Shown here one piece after another: positions 1 to 9,305 of a stretch of 58,871 bases of DNA. The notes beneath the pieces are model-generated. The model did no database searches. It was not told where the DNA came from and was given only the letters and a program-made list of their open reading frames with translations. The stretch covers positions 1 to 58,871 of the forward strand of contig JAKSTW010000008.1 of the NCBI GenBank assembly GCA_024402405.1, in the 5' to 3' direction. The translations under genes and the position numbers were made by a program. This stretch comes from Spirochaetia bacterium (GTDB lineage Bacteria; Spirochaetota; Spirochaetia; CADAEX01). Within the stretch, counting starts at the first letter, position 1. Every line of letters begins with the position of its first letter.

Positions 1-2093
1 ACTCCATATTCTATAATGTGGATATCCTTCAGCTTTATTGCCGTGATCTTTTCTTCTTATTTTCAAATATTCCCAATAGTTATTTTCAACTGACACAGAC
101 CAGCAAGCAGGAAGTTCTGGCATTTATTCTGGTGGATATAGATGGAAGTGAGCTTTATCATAATTTTTCTGCCAACAGTGAGGGAAGGCAGGCACAGATG
201 CTGGTAAAGCTGTGGATGGAAAAATACCGTGATAAGACTGCCGGCGGTCTGAATTATATTCCTCCTCTGTACATCTCAAAAGATCTCCAGATGTTAGTTA
301 AGATACTTCCTGTCTGGCAGGATGGCCATAAAGTCGGTACCATGGGTGTCGGCATTGATATCGGAAGCATAATCAATAAATACAGCTTCGTGTCCAAGTT
401 GGGCTTTTCAGGAGCTGAGATATTCCTTGATGGAAATGGAACTGTCATAGCTGATATTGATAAGAAAAATATCGGCCGCAGCATATCTGAGATAAGGCTT
501 GAGAATATCAATTCGGACAGTTTCCCGGCTGCTGATATCCTTTCAAAATCATCTGGAAATAAAAAATACAAACTGTTCGATTCCAACAGAAATCCTCATC
601 AGGTGCTGGTGGCATGGGATTCTTTCAAAATAGGCGAGCAGCGGATAATTGCTGTCACTGGTGCTTCAGAAACTGTCATAAACAAGGCCATTCTGGAGTT
701 CCATACTCAGGCTGTGGTGCTGGGAATATTGGTGACACTCATAATAGGACTGCTTTCTCTGGCCATGATCTTCTCCAGACAGACTGTCATCACCAGAAGC
801 CTCAGGGTCATGAATGACACAATAAATGAAAGGACAAAAAAGCTGATGCTGAGCGAAAAAAAGTATCAGGCAGTATTCCATGGTGTCAATGATGGTCTGG
901 TCGTCATCAAAAACAAGAGGATCAGCTATTTTAATGGTAGTACTACGGAACTTCTGGGGTATTCTTCTGATGAGCTTTATGACAAGGATCCTTTTGCGTT
1001 TATATTTGATGCGTATGAGGAAGGGGAGGATTATACCCAGAAATACAGGGAACTTGCCAGAGAAGCCATGAAGGGAAAGTCTGTCATGTTCGAGACTATC
1101 CTGCTGAGAAAAGATGGTTCCCTGATGTATGCGGAAGTTGCACTGGCAGATCTGGAGGACGATTCCATAATTGCGACTCTCCGTAACATCACGCTCAGAA
1201 AGAAAGCTGAGAAGGAGCTCCGGGAGCTGAATGCCCAGCTGGAGCGCCGTGTGTCACAGCGTACTGAAGAACTGGAATCTGCCAACGGAGCACTGAAGGA
1301 ATCTCTTGTCAAGCTGAAAGAGACACAGCAGAGCCTGGTGGAGGCTGGGAAGATGGCTTCTCTTGGTGTGCTGGTGGCTGGAGTTGCTCATGAGGTTAAT
1401 ACTCCTGTGGGCATTGGTGTTACAGCCGCTTCACTTCTGCAGGAACAGACAAATATTTTTGAAAAGAAATATAAGGCCAATCAGATGAAGCGGTCTGATC
1501 TTGAGAATTATCTTGCCACTGCAAAAGATTCTGCCAATGTCATACTGGAAAATCTCCGCAGGGCTTCTGAGCGAATATCCAGCTTCAAGCAGGTGGCCGT
1601 GGATCAGACCAGCCAGGATATCCGTAAGTTTAATCTGAAGGAATATGTGGCTGAGATCCTTGTCAGCATAAAGCCTGCATATAAGAAGACAAAGCATACC
1701 GTAGTTCTGAATGGCGATGATGATGTGAATATAATCAGTGCCCCGGGAGCCTTTTCCCAGATATTCACCAATCTGGTCATGAACTCACTTAAGCATGGCT
1801 TTGAGGGCGTTGAAGCCGGGATCATGAGCATAGATATTTCAAAGCGCAGTGATTGTGTGGAGATAATTTATGCGGATAATGGAGTCGGAATGAGCCGTGA
1901 AATTGTGGAAAAAATATTTGACCCATTCTTCACCACAAAGCGCGGATTGGGGGGCAGCGGTCTTGGAATGAATATTGTCTATAATCTTGTGACCAGGACT
2001 CTTGGCGGTGACATACGGTGCGAAAGCAGTGTCGGCGGCGGTTCCCGTTTTTATATCAGACTTCCTTATGAGATCAAATTGGATCAGAAGTAA
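1..2093 (+). CDS. Sensor histidine kinase, 5' end outside window
   Basis: The reading frame is open to the left edge (first full codon at 3), so the GTG at 18 is probably internal and the protein is N-terminally truncated. In order it shows an extracytoplasmic Cache-like sensor region (to about residue 225 counted from 18), one membrane segment (about 230-252), a PAS domain (about 280-395), a coiled-coil linker, and a HisKA/HATPase core. The H-box is AHEVNTPVG with the phosphoacceptor His at 1389-1391. The N-box is FTNLVMNSLKHGF, G1 is YADNGVGMS, and G2 is GGSGLGMNIV. It should sense an external small molecule and autophosphorylate. No response regulator is in view, so the partner and the ligand are unknown. 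It ends about 65 bases before the tRNA-Thr gene. Confidence 0.9.
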   Translation, partial: SIFYNVDILQLYCRDLFFLFSNIPNSYFQLTQTSKQEVLAFILVDIDGSELYHNFSANSEGRQAQMLVKLWMEKYRDKTAGGLNYIPPLYISKDLQMLVKILPVWQDGHKVGTMGVGIDIGSIINKYSFVSKLGFSGAEIFLDGNGTVIADIDKKNIGRSISEIRLENINSDSFPAADILSKSSGNKKYKLFDSNRNPHQVLVAWDSFKIGEQRIIAVTGASETVINKAILEFHTQAVVLGILVTLIIGLLSLAMIFSRQTVITRSLRVMNDTINERTKKLMLSEKKYQAVFHGVNDGLVVIKNKRISYFNGSTTELLGYSSDELYDKDPFAFIFDAYEEGEDYTQKYRELAREAMKGKSVMFETILLRKDGSLMYAEVALADLEDDSIIATLRNITLRKKAEKELRELNAQLERRVSQRTEELESANGALKESLVKLKETQQSLVEAGKMASLGVLVAGVAHEVNTPVGIGVTAASLLQEQTNIFEKKYKANQMKRSDLENYLATAKDSANVILENLRRASERISSFKQVAVDQTSQDIRKFNLKEYVAEILVSIKPAYKKTKHTVVLNGDDDVNIISAPGAFSQIFTNLVMNSLKHGFEGVEAGIMSIDISKRSDCVEIIYADNGVGMSREIVEKIFDPFFTTKRGLGGSGLGMNIVYNLVTRTLGGDIRCESSVGGGSRFYIRLPYEIKLDQK

Positions 2094-2102
2094 AAAGAAT
2101 AC

Positions 2103-2131
2103 TTGACAAAACGTTTTATATCTGTTAATTT
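2103..2131 (+). promoter_or_regulatory. Candidate promoter for tRNA-Thr/rpmG/secE/nusG
   Basis: A perfect -35 hexamer TTGACA is at 2103-2108. The only possible -10 at 17 nt spacing is the weak TAATTT at 2126-2131. Transcription would start about 20 nt before the tRNA. A second possible pair, TTTACA (2130-2135) and TTAGAT (2152-2157), would start inside the tRNA and is less likely. Confidence 0.4.
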
Positions 2132-2159
2132 TACACATTGTTTAAGATGTGTTAGATAT

Positions 2160-2232
2160 GCCTTTGTAGCTCAGTCGGTAGAGCGCTTCCATGGTAAGGA
2201 AGAGGTCGCCGGTTCGATTCCGACCGAAGGCT
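2160..2232 (+). tRNA. tRNA-Thr (anticodon GGT)
   Basis: All four arms fold. The acceptor stem is GCCTTTG with CGAAGGC, and the anticodon stem is CTTCC/GGAAG around the loop ATGGTAA, so the anticodon is GGT. The T-stem GCCGG/CCGAC has one C-A mismatch. The 3' CCA is not encoded. It starts the cluster tRNA-Thr, rpmG, tRNA-Trp, secE, nusG. Confidence 0.95.
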
Positions 2233-2267
2233 TTATTGCTGAGTAGTTATTTTATAGGAGGATTACT

Positions 2268-2444
2268 ATGGCTTCAAAGAAAAAGGGAAATATAGAACTC
2301 ATTGCTCTTCAGTGCACAGAATGCAAGAGAAGAAATTATACAACATCAAAGAACAGAAAGAATATCCAGGGAAAGATGGAATTCAGCAAGTACTGTCCGT
2401 TTGATAAGAAACATACAATTCATAAAGAAACAAAAATTAAATAA
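2268..2444 (+). CDS. rpmG: 50S ribosomal protein L33
   Basis: A 58-residue protein starting at ATG 2268 behind the Shine-Dalgarno sequence AGGAGG. It matches L33, a small protein of the large subunit near the tRNA exit site: [17 protein letters not shown] followed by [16 protein letters not shown]. The first CxxC pair of the zinc-binding (C+) type is intact, but the second pair reads C-P-F-D, so only three of the four usual cysteines remain. It lies between tRNA-Thr and tRNA-Trp, the common bacterial arrangement upstream of secE-nusG, so it is probably cut out of a mixed tRNA-mRNA transcript. Confidence 0.95.
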   Translation: MASKKKGNIELIALQCTECKRRNYTTSKNRKNIQGKMEFSKYCPFDKKHTIHKETKIK

Positions 2445-2456
2445 TTTTATGTTTAT

Positions 2457-2530
2457 AGGGCAGTAGCTCCAACGGCTAGAGCGCCGGTCTCCAAAACCGG
2501 ATGTTGTAGGTTCGAATCCTACTTGCCCTG
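2457..2530 (+). tRNA. tRNA-Trp (anticodon CCA)
   Basis: The cloverleaf is perfectly paired: acceptor AGGGCAG with TTGCCCT, anticodon stem CCGGT/ACCGG around CTCCAAA (anticodon CCA), T-stem GTAGG/CCTAC. It sits 12 nt after the rpmG stop and 48 nt before secE, a position kept in many bacteria. Confidence 0.97.
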
Positions 2531-2578
2531 TTTATTTTATTATTTTAAAGCGGAATTGTTGTACCTTAAGGAGAAATT

Positions 2579-2758
2579 ATGAATAAAGTTTTGACTTTTT
2601 TTAAGGAAAGCTATGCGGAACTTAAGAAAGTTGTGTGGCCGAGCCGTCAGGAAGTTGTATCCTCAACATGGGTTGTAATAATCTCAATAACAATTTTTGC
2701 GATTGTATTAGGTCTCGTTGACTTTTTGCTTATTCTTGGAATGGATTTGATTTTCTGA
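2579..2758 (+). CDS. secE: Preprotein translocase subunit SecE
   Basis: A 59-residue single-span SecE of the short bacterial type. It has a cytoplasmic amphipathic helix with the family signature ELKKVVWPSRQEV (about residues 14-26), then one membrane helix from about residue 30 to 55. SecE clamps SecY in the SecYEG export channel of the inner membrane. The start ATG at 2579 follows AAGGAG at good spacing. It is followed after 15 nt by nusG, its near-universal neighbour; its partner SecY is encoded at 25091 in the same block. Confidence 0.95.
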   Translation: MNKVLTFFKESYAELKKVVWPSRQEVVSSTWVVIISITIFAIVLGLVDFLLILGMDLIF

Positions 2759-2773
2759 AACGGAGTTTGTTGA

Positions 2774-3331
2774 ATGGCTAGAGAATGGTATATTCTTCAT
2801 ACTTACTCCGGGTATGAAAATAAAATTGAGAAATTTATCCGCAAATTCATGGAAGACAGCCCTGTGTTCGCAGAGATGGTGCTGGATGTCAAGATTCCTA
2901 CTGAGGAAGTCACAGAAATCAGAAATGGCAAGAAAAGGACTGTCAGCCGTAAGTTCCTTCCTGGATATATACTTCTTGAAATGGACTTGGAAGACAGGGA
3001 TTGGAAGCTGCCATGCTCCAAGATTCGCAGTGTGGAGGGAGTTTCAGGATTTGTAGGGTCTGTGGGCAATACAAAGCCTACACCTATATCTGCTGATGAG
3101 GCAAAGGATATACTCCAGAAATGTGGAGATATTAAAGCCGGACGTCATGTCAAGATGAAGCAGTCTTTTGATATCGGAGAGACTGTCAAGATCGTGGGCG
3201 GTCCTTTTGACACATTCAGCGGAAAAATAGAAGAAGTCAACCTTGAAAAAGGCAAGCTGAAAGTTATGGTCAGTATTTTCGGTCGTCTTACACCTGTTGA
3301 ACTTGATTTCGGACAGGTTGAGAAGATCTGA
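2774..3331 (+). CDS. nusG: Transcription termination/antitermination factor NusG
   Basis: A 185-residue NusG. The N-terminal NGN domain starts [17 protein letters not shown] and includes [12 protein letters not shown] (about residues 62-73). The C-terminal KOW domain (about 128-185) includes [19 protein letters not shown]. NusG binds RNA polymerase, suppresses pausing, and links polymerase to Rho or ribosomal protein S10. The length is normal, and there is no extra inserted domain as seen in some other phyla. GGAG lies 9 nt before the ATG. It follows secE and precedes the L11 gene after a 75 nt spacer. Confidence 0.96.
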   Translation: MAREWYILHTYSGYENKIEKFIRKFMEDSPVFAEMVLDVKIPTEEVTEIRNGKKRTVSRKFLPGYILLEMDLEDRDWKLPCSKIRSVEGVSGFVGSVGNTKPTPISADEAKDILQKCGDIKAGRHVKMKQSFDIGETVKIVGGPFDTFSGKIEEVNLEKGKLKVMVSIFGRLTPVELDFGQVEKI

Positions 3332-3339
3332 ATATAAAT

Positions 3340-3406
3340 CGGTAAGTTTTACCGTTTGATGGGAGTTTCCCTGCCTGGGGAGACGTTTACCACAAAGGAG
3401 AAAAAA
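3340..3406 (+). promoter_or_regulatory. Structured nusG-rplK spacer, possible L1 control site
   Basis: The 75 nt spacer holds a perfect 6-bp hairpin CGGTAA/TTACCG (3340-3354) and a second small hairpin GGGA/TCCC (3361-3371), with further G/C-rich pairing before the rplK ribosome binding site. In E. coli, L1 represses the L11-L1 mRNA by binding this leader. A similar role here is inference; I could not match a specific L1 motif. Confidence 0.3.
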
Positions 3407-3838
3407 ATGGCAAAGAAAAAAATTGTTGCTTATATTAAATTGCAGATTCCTGCTGGAAAAGCAACTCCTGCACCTCCGGTCGGTCCGGCCCTTGGTCCTC
3501 ATGGAGTAAGCGCACCGCAGTTTGTCAAACAGTTTAATGATGAGACAAAAAAGATGGAACCAGGTCTTATTGTGCCTGTTGTCATCACTGTTTATGCTGA
3601 CAAAACATTCAGTTTTGTTATTAAGACTCCTCCTGCAGCTGTTCTTATTAAGAAAGCCTGCGGAATTGAGACAGGATCAGCAGCACCTCATAAAAATAAG
3701 GTTGCAAAGCTTTCTAAAGCTGATCTCAAGAAGATTGCAGAAACAAAGATGCCTGATATCAATGCAAATGATATCGATGCTGCAATGAAAATTATTGCTG
3801 GTACAGCACGCAGTATGGGTGTTGAGGTGGAGAAATAA
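3407..3838 (+). CDS. rplK: 50S ribosomal protein L11
   Basis: The start is ATG 3407, directly after AAAGGAG. The frame can be extended upstream to 3356, but that lacks a ribosome binding site and the conserved protein begins [17 protein letters not shown]. It is 143 residues, the normal length. The Pro-rich linker [16 protein letters not shown] (about 19-34) and the C-terminal rRNA-binding domain ending in [12 protein letters not shown] are intact. L11 forms the GTPase-associated centre with 23S rRNA and is the target of thiostrepton. Only 2 nt separate it from rplA. Confidence 0.97.
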   Translation: MAKKKIVAYIKLQIPAGKATPAPPVGPALGPHGVSAPQFVKQFNDETKKMEPGLIVPVVITVYADKTFSFVIKTPPAAVLIKKACGIETGSAAPHKNKVAKLSKADLKKIAETKMPDINANDIDAAMKIIAGTARSMGVEVEK

Positions 3839-3840
3839 GC

Positions 3841-4512
3841 ATGAAAAGAGGAAAGAAATTTCAGGAAGCTGTAAAGAAATACAACAAACAGGAAGTTATG
3901 TCTTTTGACGATGCGGCAAAACTTGTCAAGGAACTTGCATATGCAAAGTTTGATGAGACAGTAGATTTTTCCATCAGAGTCAACCTTAAAAAAGGTCAGA
4001 GTGTAAGAGATACACTGGTTCTTCCTTATCAGTTCAAGGGTGAGAAGAAGATCCTCGTATTCGCAAAGGGTGCCAAGGCTGAGGAGGCTAAAGCTGCCGG
4101 TGCTGCATACGTAGGTGATTCCGATCTGGTTGATAAGATCAAGGGCGGATGGCTTGATTTTGATATCGCAGTAGCTACACCGGATATGATGAAAGATGTA
4201 GGAAAGCTTGGTCCTATTCTTGGAAGAAGAGGACTTATGCCAAACCCTAAGACTCATACTGTGACTTTCGATGTTAAGGAAGCTATTGCTGAACTTAAGA
4301 AAGGTCGTACAGAGTACAGATCTGATAAGACAGGTATTGTATGTGTCTCTGTCGGAAAGGTTTCAATGGATGCTGAAAAAATCGCTGAGAACATGAAAGT
4401 GGTTGCAGCAGAAATTGCTAGAAAAAGACCTGCTGATGCGAAAGGTGATTTCATCCTTTCTCTCTGTGTTTCTTCAACAATGGGTCCAGGCGTAAAAGTT
4501 CGTCAGGCTTGA
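3841..4512 (+). CDS. rplA: 50S ribosomal protein L1
   Basis: A 223-residue L1 with the family signature around [18 protein letters not shown] (about residues 122-139). L1 builds the mobile L1 stalk that helps deacylated tRNA leave the E site, and in E. coli it represses its own operon. The ATG at 3841 comes 2 nt after the rplK stop, so translation is probably coupled. The protein ends [13 protein letters not shown]. Only 12 nt separate it from rplJ, too little for the long L10-binding leader found in other bacteria. Confidence 0.97.
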   Translation: MKRGKKFQEAVKKYNKQEVMSFDDAAKLVKELAYAKFDETVDFSIRVNLKKGQSVRDTLVLPYQFKGEKKILVFAKGAKAEEAKAAGAAYVGDSDLVDKIKGGWLDFDIAVATPDMMKDVGKLGPILGRRGLMPNPKTHTVTFDVKEAIAELKKGRTEYRSDKTGIVCVSVGKVSMDAEKIAENMKVVAAEIARKRPADAKGDFILSLCVSSTMGPGVKVRQA

Positions 4513-4524
4513 GTGAGGTAGATT

Positions 4525-5031
4525 ATGGCTGAATATATTGCAAAGGTACAGGAAAATAAAAAAGAGGCAGTTGCAAGCCTCAAAGAAAAATTCAACGGAA
4601 TCTCCAGCTTCATTTTTGCTGATTACAGAGGACTTACTGTTGCTCAGATCACTGAGATCAGAAAGAAGCTTCGTGAGACAGATACTGAATTCAAGGTAGT
4701 AAAAAACAGATTTGCAAAAATTGCTATGAAGGACATGGGAATCAACAATGCTGATGATTTCCTTAAGGGGCCTACAGTTGTTGCTGCAATTCCTGGCGAG
4801 TCAAATGTTGTTGCAAAGGCACTCTTCGATTTTGCCAATGGCGGAATGCCACTGGTCATCAAGGGAGGAGTTGTTGATGGAACACTGTTTGATGCAAAAC
4901 AGATCGAGGCATTCTCAAAGCTGCCATCAAGAGCACAGCTCATCGCAATGTTGATGGGTATGATGAAGGCACCTGTTCAGAAACTGGCTGGTACACTTCA
5001 GGCTGTTGCAGATCAGAAAGAGGGAAAATAA
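4525..5031 (+). CDS. rplJ: 50S ribosomal protein L10
   Basis: A 168-residue L10, the base of the L7/L12 stalk. The N-terminal rRNA-binding domain includes FADYRGLTVAQITEIRKKLR and VVKNRFAKIA. The C-terminal helix (about 130-168) that holds L12 dimers is intact. GAGG precedes the ATG by 8 nt. The stop codon lies at the foot of a terminator-like hairpin (5030-5051), so transcription into rplL may be reduced or supplemented there. Confidence 0.97.
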   Translation: MAEYIAKVQENKKEAVASLKEKFNGISSFIFADYRGLTVAQITEIRKKLRETDTEFKVVKNRFAKIAMKDMGINNADDFLKGPTVVAAIPGESNVVAKALFDFANGGMPLVIKGGVVDGTLFDAKQIEAFSKLPSRAQLIAMLMGMMKAPVQKLAGTLQAVADQKEGK

Positions 5032-5051
5032 CCGGTTTCCGGTTTTTTTAT
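5030..5051 (+). terminator. Terminator-like hairpin between rplJ and rplL
   Basis: AACCGG (5030-5035), a TTT loop, and CCGGTT (5039-5044) are followed by a run of T residues to 5050. The stem begins on the last two bases of the rplJ stop codon. Because rplL and rpoBC follow, this is probably a partial attenuator rather than a full stop. No convincing separate promoter was found in the 93 nt before rplL. Confidence 0.6.
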
Positions 5052-5124
5052 AACCAGACGGCTTTAGTCTTAATGTTTAAGTCATGCTATGGCCGTGAAA
5101 TTTATTTTAAGGAGATAAGATAAT

Positions 5125-5505
5125 ATGGCTACAAAAGATGAAATTCTTGAATCAATCGCTAACATGACCGTTATGGAAATCAACGAGCTTGTTAAGGCAA
5201 TGGAAGAAAAATTCGGAGTATCCGCAGCAGCACCAGTTGCAGTTGCAGGAGCAGGTGCAGCAGCTGCAGCAGCACCAGCAGAAGAAGAAAAGACAGAATT
5301 TGATGTAATTCTGGCTGAAGTTCCTGCTGCAAAGAAGATTCCTTGTATCAAAGTTGTAAGAGAGCTTACAGGTCTCGGACTTAAGGAAGCAAAGGAAATG
5401 GTTGAAGGCGCTCCAAAGGCTATCAAAGAGGGTGCTTCAAAAGAAGATGCAGAGGCTATCAAGAAAAAACTTGAGGAAGCTGGTGCAAAAGTTGAGATCA
5501 AATAA
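5125..5505 (+). CDS. rplL: 50S ribosomal protein L7/L12
   Basis: A 126-residue stalk protein with its three usual parts. The N-terminal dimerisation helix (about 1-33) is [20 protein letters not shown]. The Ala/Pro-rich flexible hinge covers about 34-55. The globular C-terminal domain includes [20 protein letters not shown], which recruits EF-Tu, EF-G and other translational GTPases. AAGGAG lies at good distance from ATG 5125. L12 is needed in several copies per ribosome, so its separation from rplJ by a hairpin may be a point where the amounts diverge. Confidence 0.97.
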   Translation: MATKDEILESIANMTVMEINELVKAMEEKFGVSAAAPVAVAGAGAAAAAAPAEEEKTEFDVILAEVPAAKKIPCIKVVRELTGLGLKEAKEMVEGAPKAIKEGASKEDAEAIKKKLEEAGAKVEIK

Positions 5506-5550
5506 TCTCATTCCGAGTTTTAGCTAATATTTTATAATTTTTTCTGTGAC

Positions 5551-5576
5551 GGGGGTTGGGCTTTCAGCTTACCCCC
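5551..5576 (+). promoter_or_regulatory. Hairpin in rplL-rpoB spacer
   Basis: GGGGGT (5551-5556) pairs with ACCCCC (5571-5576), and an inner GCT/AGC extends the stem. There is no T-run directly after it, so it looks more like an attenuator or RNA-processing site than an intrinsic terminator. In E. coli the same spacer holds an attenuator and an RNase III site; equivalence here is inference. Confidence 0.45.
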
Positions 5577-5636
5577 TATTTATCCATAAGGACGTTATCA
5601 GTGAGAGATTCTGTCTGTAAGAGGGAGGTATAAGGA

Positions 5637-8600
5637 ATGCTTGATAGAAAAAAAGCTATTAAGCGTCAGTATGTTGGACGCGATTATCATGAGGTTATGG
5701 AAGTTCCTAATCTCATAGATATTCAGTTGTCTTCATATGAAAAGTTTTTGCAGCTTGACAAAATTAGAAAAGGCGAACCGCTGGAGAATCAGGGACTTGA
5801 AGAAGTTTTTCAGAGTATTTTCCCTATTGAGAGCCCTAACGGTGATATGGTTCTGGAATATCTTAATTATACACTTGATGAGAGCAGCATAAAACTTGAT
5901 GAATATGAATGCAAACTGAAGGGTGTTTCCTATTCCGTTCCTCTGAAAGCTTTGATCAGTCTTAATTTTCATGAGACCGGTGAGCTTCGCCGGAAGATGA
6001 TTTATATCGGTGACATTCCTCTGATGACTGACAGAGGAACATTCATCATTAATGGTGCCGAGAGAGTTGTTGTCAGCCAGATCCACAGATCCCCTGGAGT
6101 TGTTTTTTCTGATGATAAGGGTGTGTTCTCATCACGTATCATACCGTACAGAGGCTCCTGGCTGGAATTCGAAATTGATAAGAAGAAAGATCTTATCTAT
6201 ACAAAGATAGATAGAAAAAAAAGAATCCTGGGAACTATGTTCCTGAGAGCTCTTGGATATGATTCAAGAGAGAGTATCATTGAACTTTTCTATGAGACCA
6301 AGAAGGTCCAGATTTCAGAAAGTTCTGAAGAAAATGAAAATTTGGTCGGCAAGGTTCTTGCCAAGGCTATATATGCGGACGAAGAAGTTGACGGTAAGAA
6401 AAAGAAACTTTTCAGGGCCGGAGACAAAGTCCAGATTCATGACCTGGATGAGCTCAGACATTCAGGCATTACAGAGATTGAAATCATAGACGAGGATAAT
6501 CCGCTGTCACTTCATTCAAAAATGATCCTCAACTGTTTTGACATTGAGGATGTTAAATATGTGAAGGATGATTCAGAAGGTGATGAGCCGACAAAGTATG
6601 ATGCTCTGGCCGCTGTTTATTCCGTTCTGCTTCCTGGTGAGCCTATCACTATGGAGAATGCTGAGAAAGATCTCAAGGCCATGTTCTTCACTTTCAGGAG
6701 ATATGATCTCGGAAAGGTCGGACGTTATAAGCTCAATAAGAAATTTTATATTGCTGAGAAAACTGATGAGAGTGCGATTGTCAGCGGTGATGCTGATGAC
6801 GCTGAGAGGATCCTGTCTGCTGAGGAACTTCAGGCCAAGGAACTTGAGGAACTTCAGAAAGCCAGAGATAAACGTCTGTTCGGCGATGATCTGATTTTCG
6901 ATTCTGACAAGCCGGAGGACGCTCAGGTCCTGAGAAAAAGTGATATCATCAAGACCATGACTTATCTTATTAAGGTCTTCATTGAGGAGGCTCCTAAGGA
7001 TGATATTGATCACCTTGGAAACAGAAGAGTCAGATCTGTAGGTGAGCTTCTTGCCAATCAGCTGAAGATCGCATTCACACGTATGGAGAGAATTGCCAAG
7101 GAGAGAATGTGCCTCAAAGAGACTGACACACTCAAACCTCAGGATCTTATTTCCATAAAACCTATCGGAGCTGCCATCAAAGAATTTTTTGGTTCCAGCC
7201 AGCTCTCACAGTTCATGGATCAGGTAAACCCTCTTTCTGAACTGACACACAAGAGAAGACTCAATGCCCTGGGACCTGGCGGTCTTTCAAGAGACCGGGC
7301 AGGATTTGAGGTCAGAGATGTCCATTACACACATTATGGAAGAATGTGTCCTATCGAGACCCCAGAAGGTCCGAACATCGGACTTATTGTATCTCTCTCC
7401 AATTACACAAGAGTTAATGAATACGGCTTCCTTGAGACTCCTTACCGCGAGGTCGTGAACGGAAAGGCAACAAAGAAAGTTCGGTATATGGATGCTATGG
7501 ATGAGGATAAATATGTTATTGCTCAGGCCAATGCATCACTGGACAAAAATGGAAAGTTCCTTGATGACCAGGTTTCTGTAAGAAAACAGGGTGATTATAC
7601 TGCTGTTGCTCCTGAGAAGATCCAGTATATGGATGTCTCTCCAAAACAGGTAATTTCTGTATCTGCATCTCTTGTCCCTTTCATTGAGCATGATGATGCC
7701 AACAGAGCACTCATGGGCTGTAACATGATGCGTCAGGCCGTTCCTCTGCTGTTCCCTGAATCACCTATTCTTGGTACAGGTATGGAGGGGCGTACCGCAT
7801 ATGACTCAGGTGTAGTCATCAAGGCAAAAAGAGATGGTAAAGTAACATTTGTATCTTCAACAAGGATTGAGATCACTCCTGATGAGGAGCCTGATAAGAT
7901 TGATTCCTACAGACTTCTTAAATATCAGAGAACTAACCAGGATACATGTTTTACACAGCGTCCTGTTGTATCGCTGAATCAGAAAGTCACCAAGGGTGAT
8001 GTTATTGCTGATGGTCCGGCAACTGATCATGGTGAGCTGGCTCTGGGAAGAAATATTCTGGTATGTTTCATACCTTGGAACGGATATAACTATGAGGATG
8101 CTATCCTTATTTCCGAGAAAGTTGTCAAGGAAGATACATTCACATCAATTCATATCAAGGAGCTGACAGTTGAGGTCAGAGAGACCAAGCTCGGTTCTGA
8201 AAAGCTTACAAGGGATATTCCTAATACAAGTGAGAAAGCCTTGGAACAGCTGGATGAGGAAGGTATTGTAAGAATCGGTGCCAAAGTGAATTCCAATGAT
8301 ATTCTGGTCGGGAAAGTCACACCTAAGTCAGAGACCGAGACCACACCTGAATTCAGACTGCTGAACTCAATTTTCGGTGAGAAGGCTAAAGAAGTCCGCG
8401 ATACATCATTGAAAGTTCCGCATGGAACCAGTGGTGTTGTCATTGATGTGCAGAGACTCAAGAGAACTGAGGGTGATGACCTGAGCCCAGGAGTTGATGA
8501 GGTTGTAAAGATTCTTATTGCAACCAAGAGAAAACTGAGAGAGGGCGACAAGATGGCAGGACGTCATGGAAACAAAGGTGTTGTTGCCAGAGTTCTCCCA

Positions 8601-9290
8601 GAAGAGGATATGCCATATCTTGCAGACGGTACTCCGATGGATATATGTCTGAATCCGCTTGGTGTCCCTTCACGTATGAACCTGGGACAGCTCATGGAGG
8701 TCAGTCTCGGACTTGCCGGATATGCTCTTGGCGAAAAATATGCAGTCCCTGTATTCCAGTCAGCTACAAATGAGATGATTTCTGAAAAGCTGAAAGAGGC
8801 AGGATTGCCTGAGAATTCCAAGGCGATTCTGTATGATGGACTCACAGGCGAGCCATTTGAGAATCCTCTTATGATCGGTTGTGTTTATATGCTGAAACTT
8901 CACCATTTGGTTGATGACAAGATGCATGCAAGATCTACAGGTCCTTATTCGCTGGTTACACAGCAGCCTCTTGGAGGTAAAGCTCAGTTCGGTGGTCAGC
9001 GTCTTGGAGAGATGGAGGTTTGGGCACTGGAAGCTTATGGTGCTGCAAACACACTTCAGGAGTTCCTTACAATCAAATCTGATGATATGAACGGAAGGAC
9101 AAAGACTTACGAGAATATTGTCAAAGGTGAGCCTACCACACAGGCAGGTGTTCCTGAATCATTCAATGTACTTGTTCAGGAATTGAGAGGCTTGGGCCTG
9201 GATATGACAATCTGGGATGCAAGAGGCAGACAGATTCCTCTTACAGAGAAGGATGAGGAATCACTCAAACGTCAGGGAACCAATTTTTAA
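5637..9290 (+). CDS. rpoB: RNA polymerase beta subunit RpoB
   Basis: A 1217-residue beta subunit, complete from the N-terminal lobes to the C-terminal clamp (ending KRQGTNF). The rifampicin pocket reads [20 protein letters not shown], followed by [18 protein letters not shown]. Residue 543 (codon 7263-7265) is Asn where E. coli has Ser531, and E. coli Asn518 is Val here. The catalytic-centre segment [19 protein letters not shown] and the flap are intact. The start ATG 5637 has GAGGGAGG upstream. It is followed after 15 nt by rpoC. Asn at this position is known from spirochaetes that are naturally resistant to rifampicin, so this enzyme is probably rifamycin-insensitive. Confidence 0.98.
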   Translation: MLDRKKAIKRQYVGRDYHEVMEVPNLIDIQLSSYEKFLQLDKIRKGEPLENQGLEEVFQSIFPIESPNGDMVLEYLNYTLDESSIKLDEYECKLKGVSYSVPLKALISLNFHETGELRRKMIYIGDIPLMTDRGTFIINGAERVVVSQIHRSPGVVFSDDKGVFSSRIIPYRGSWLEFEIDKKKDLIYTKIDRKKRILGTMFLRALGYDSRESIIELFYETKKVQISESSEENENLVGKVLAKAIYADEEVDGKKKKLFRAGDKVQIHDLDELRHSGITEIEIIDEDNPLSLHSKMILNCFDIEDVKYVKDDSEGDEPTKYDALAAVYSVLLPGEPITMENAEKDLKAMFFTFRRYDLGKVGRYKLNKKFYIAEKTDESAIVSGDADDAERILSAEELQAKELEELQKARDKRLFGDDLIFDSDKPEDAQVLRKSDIIKTMTYLIKVFIEEAPKDDIDHLGNRRVRSVGELLANQLKIAFTRMERIAKERMCLKETDTLKPQDLISIKPIGAAIKEFFGSSQLSQFMDQVNPLSELTHKRRLNALGPGGLSRDRAGFEVRDVHYTHYGRMCPIETPEGPNIGLIVSLSNYTRVNEYGFLETPYREVVNGKATKKVRYMDAMDEDKYVIAQANASLDKNGKFLDDQVSVRKQGDYTAVAPEKIQYMDVSPKQVISVSASLVPFIEHDDANRALMGCNMMRQAVPLLFPESPILGTGMEGRTAYDSGVVIKAKRDGKVTFVSSTRIEITPDEEPDKIDSYRLLKYQRTNQDTCFTQRPVVSLNQKVTKGDVIADGPATDHGELALGRNILVCFIPWNGYNYEDAILISEKVVKEDTFTSIHIKELTVEVRETKLGSEKLTRDIPNTSEKALEQLDEEGIVRIGAKVNSNDILVGKVTPKSETETTPEFRLLNSIFGEKAKEVRDTSLKVPHGTSGVVIDVQRLKRTEGDDLSPGVDEVVKILIATKRKLREGDKMAGRHGNKGVVARVLPEEDMPYLADGTPMDICLNPLGVPSRMNLGQLMEVSLGLAGYALGEKYAVPVFQSATNEMISEKLKEAGLPENSKAILYDGLTGEPFENPLMIGCVYMLKLHHLVDDKMHARSTGPYSLVTQQPLGGKAQFGGQRLGEMEVWALEAYGAANTLQEFLTIKSDDMNGRTKTYENIVKGEPTTQAGVPESFNVLVQELRGLGLDMTIWDARGRQIPLTEKDEESLKRQGTNF

Positions 9291-9305
9291 CGGAAGGGTG
9301 TGTTT

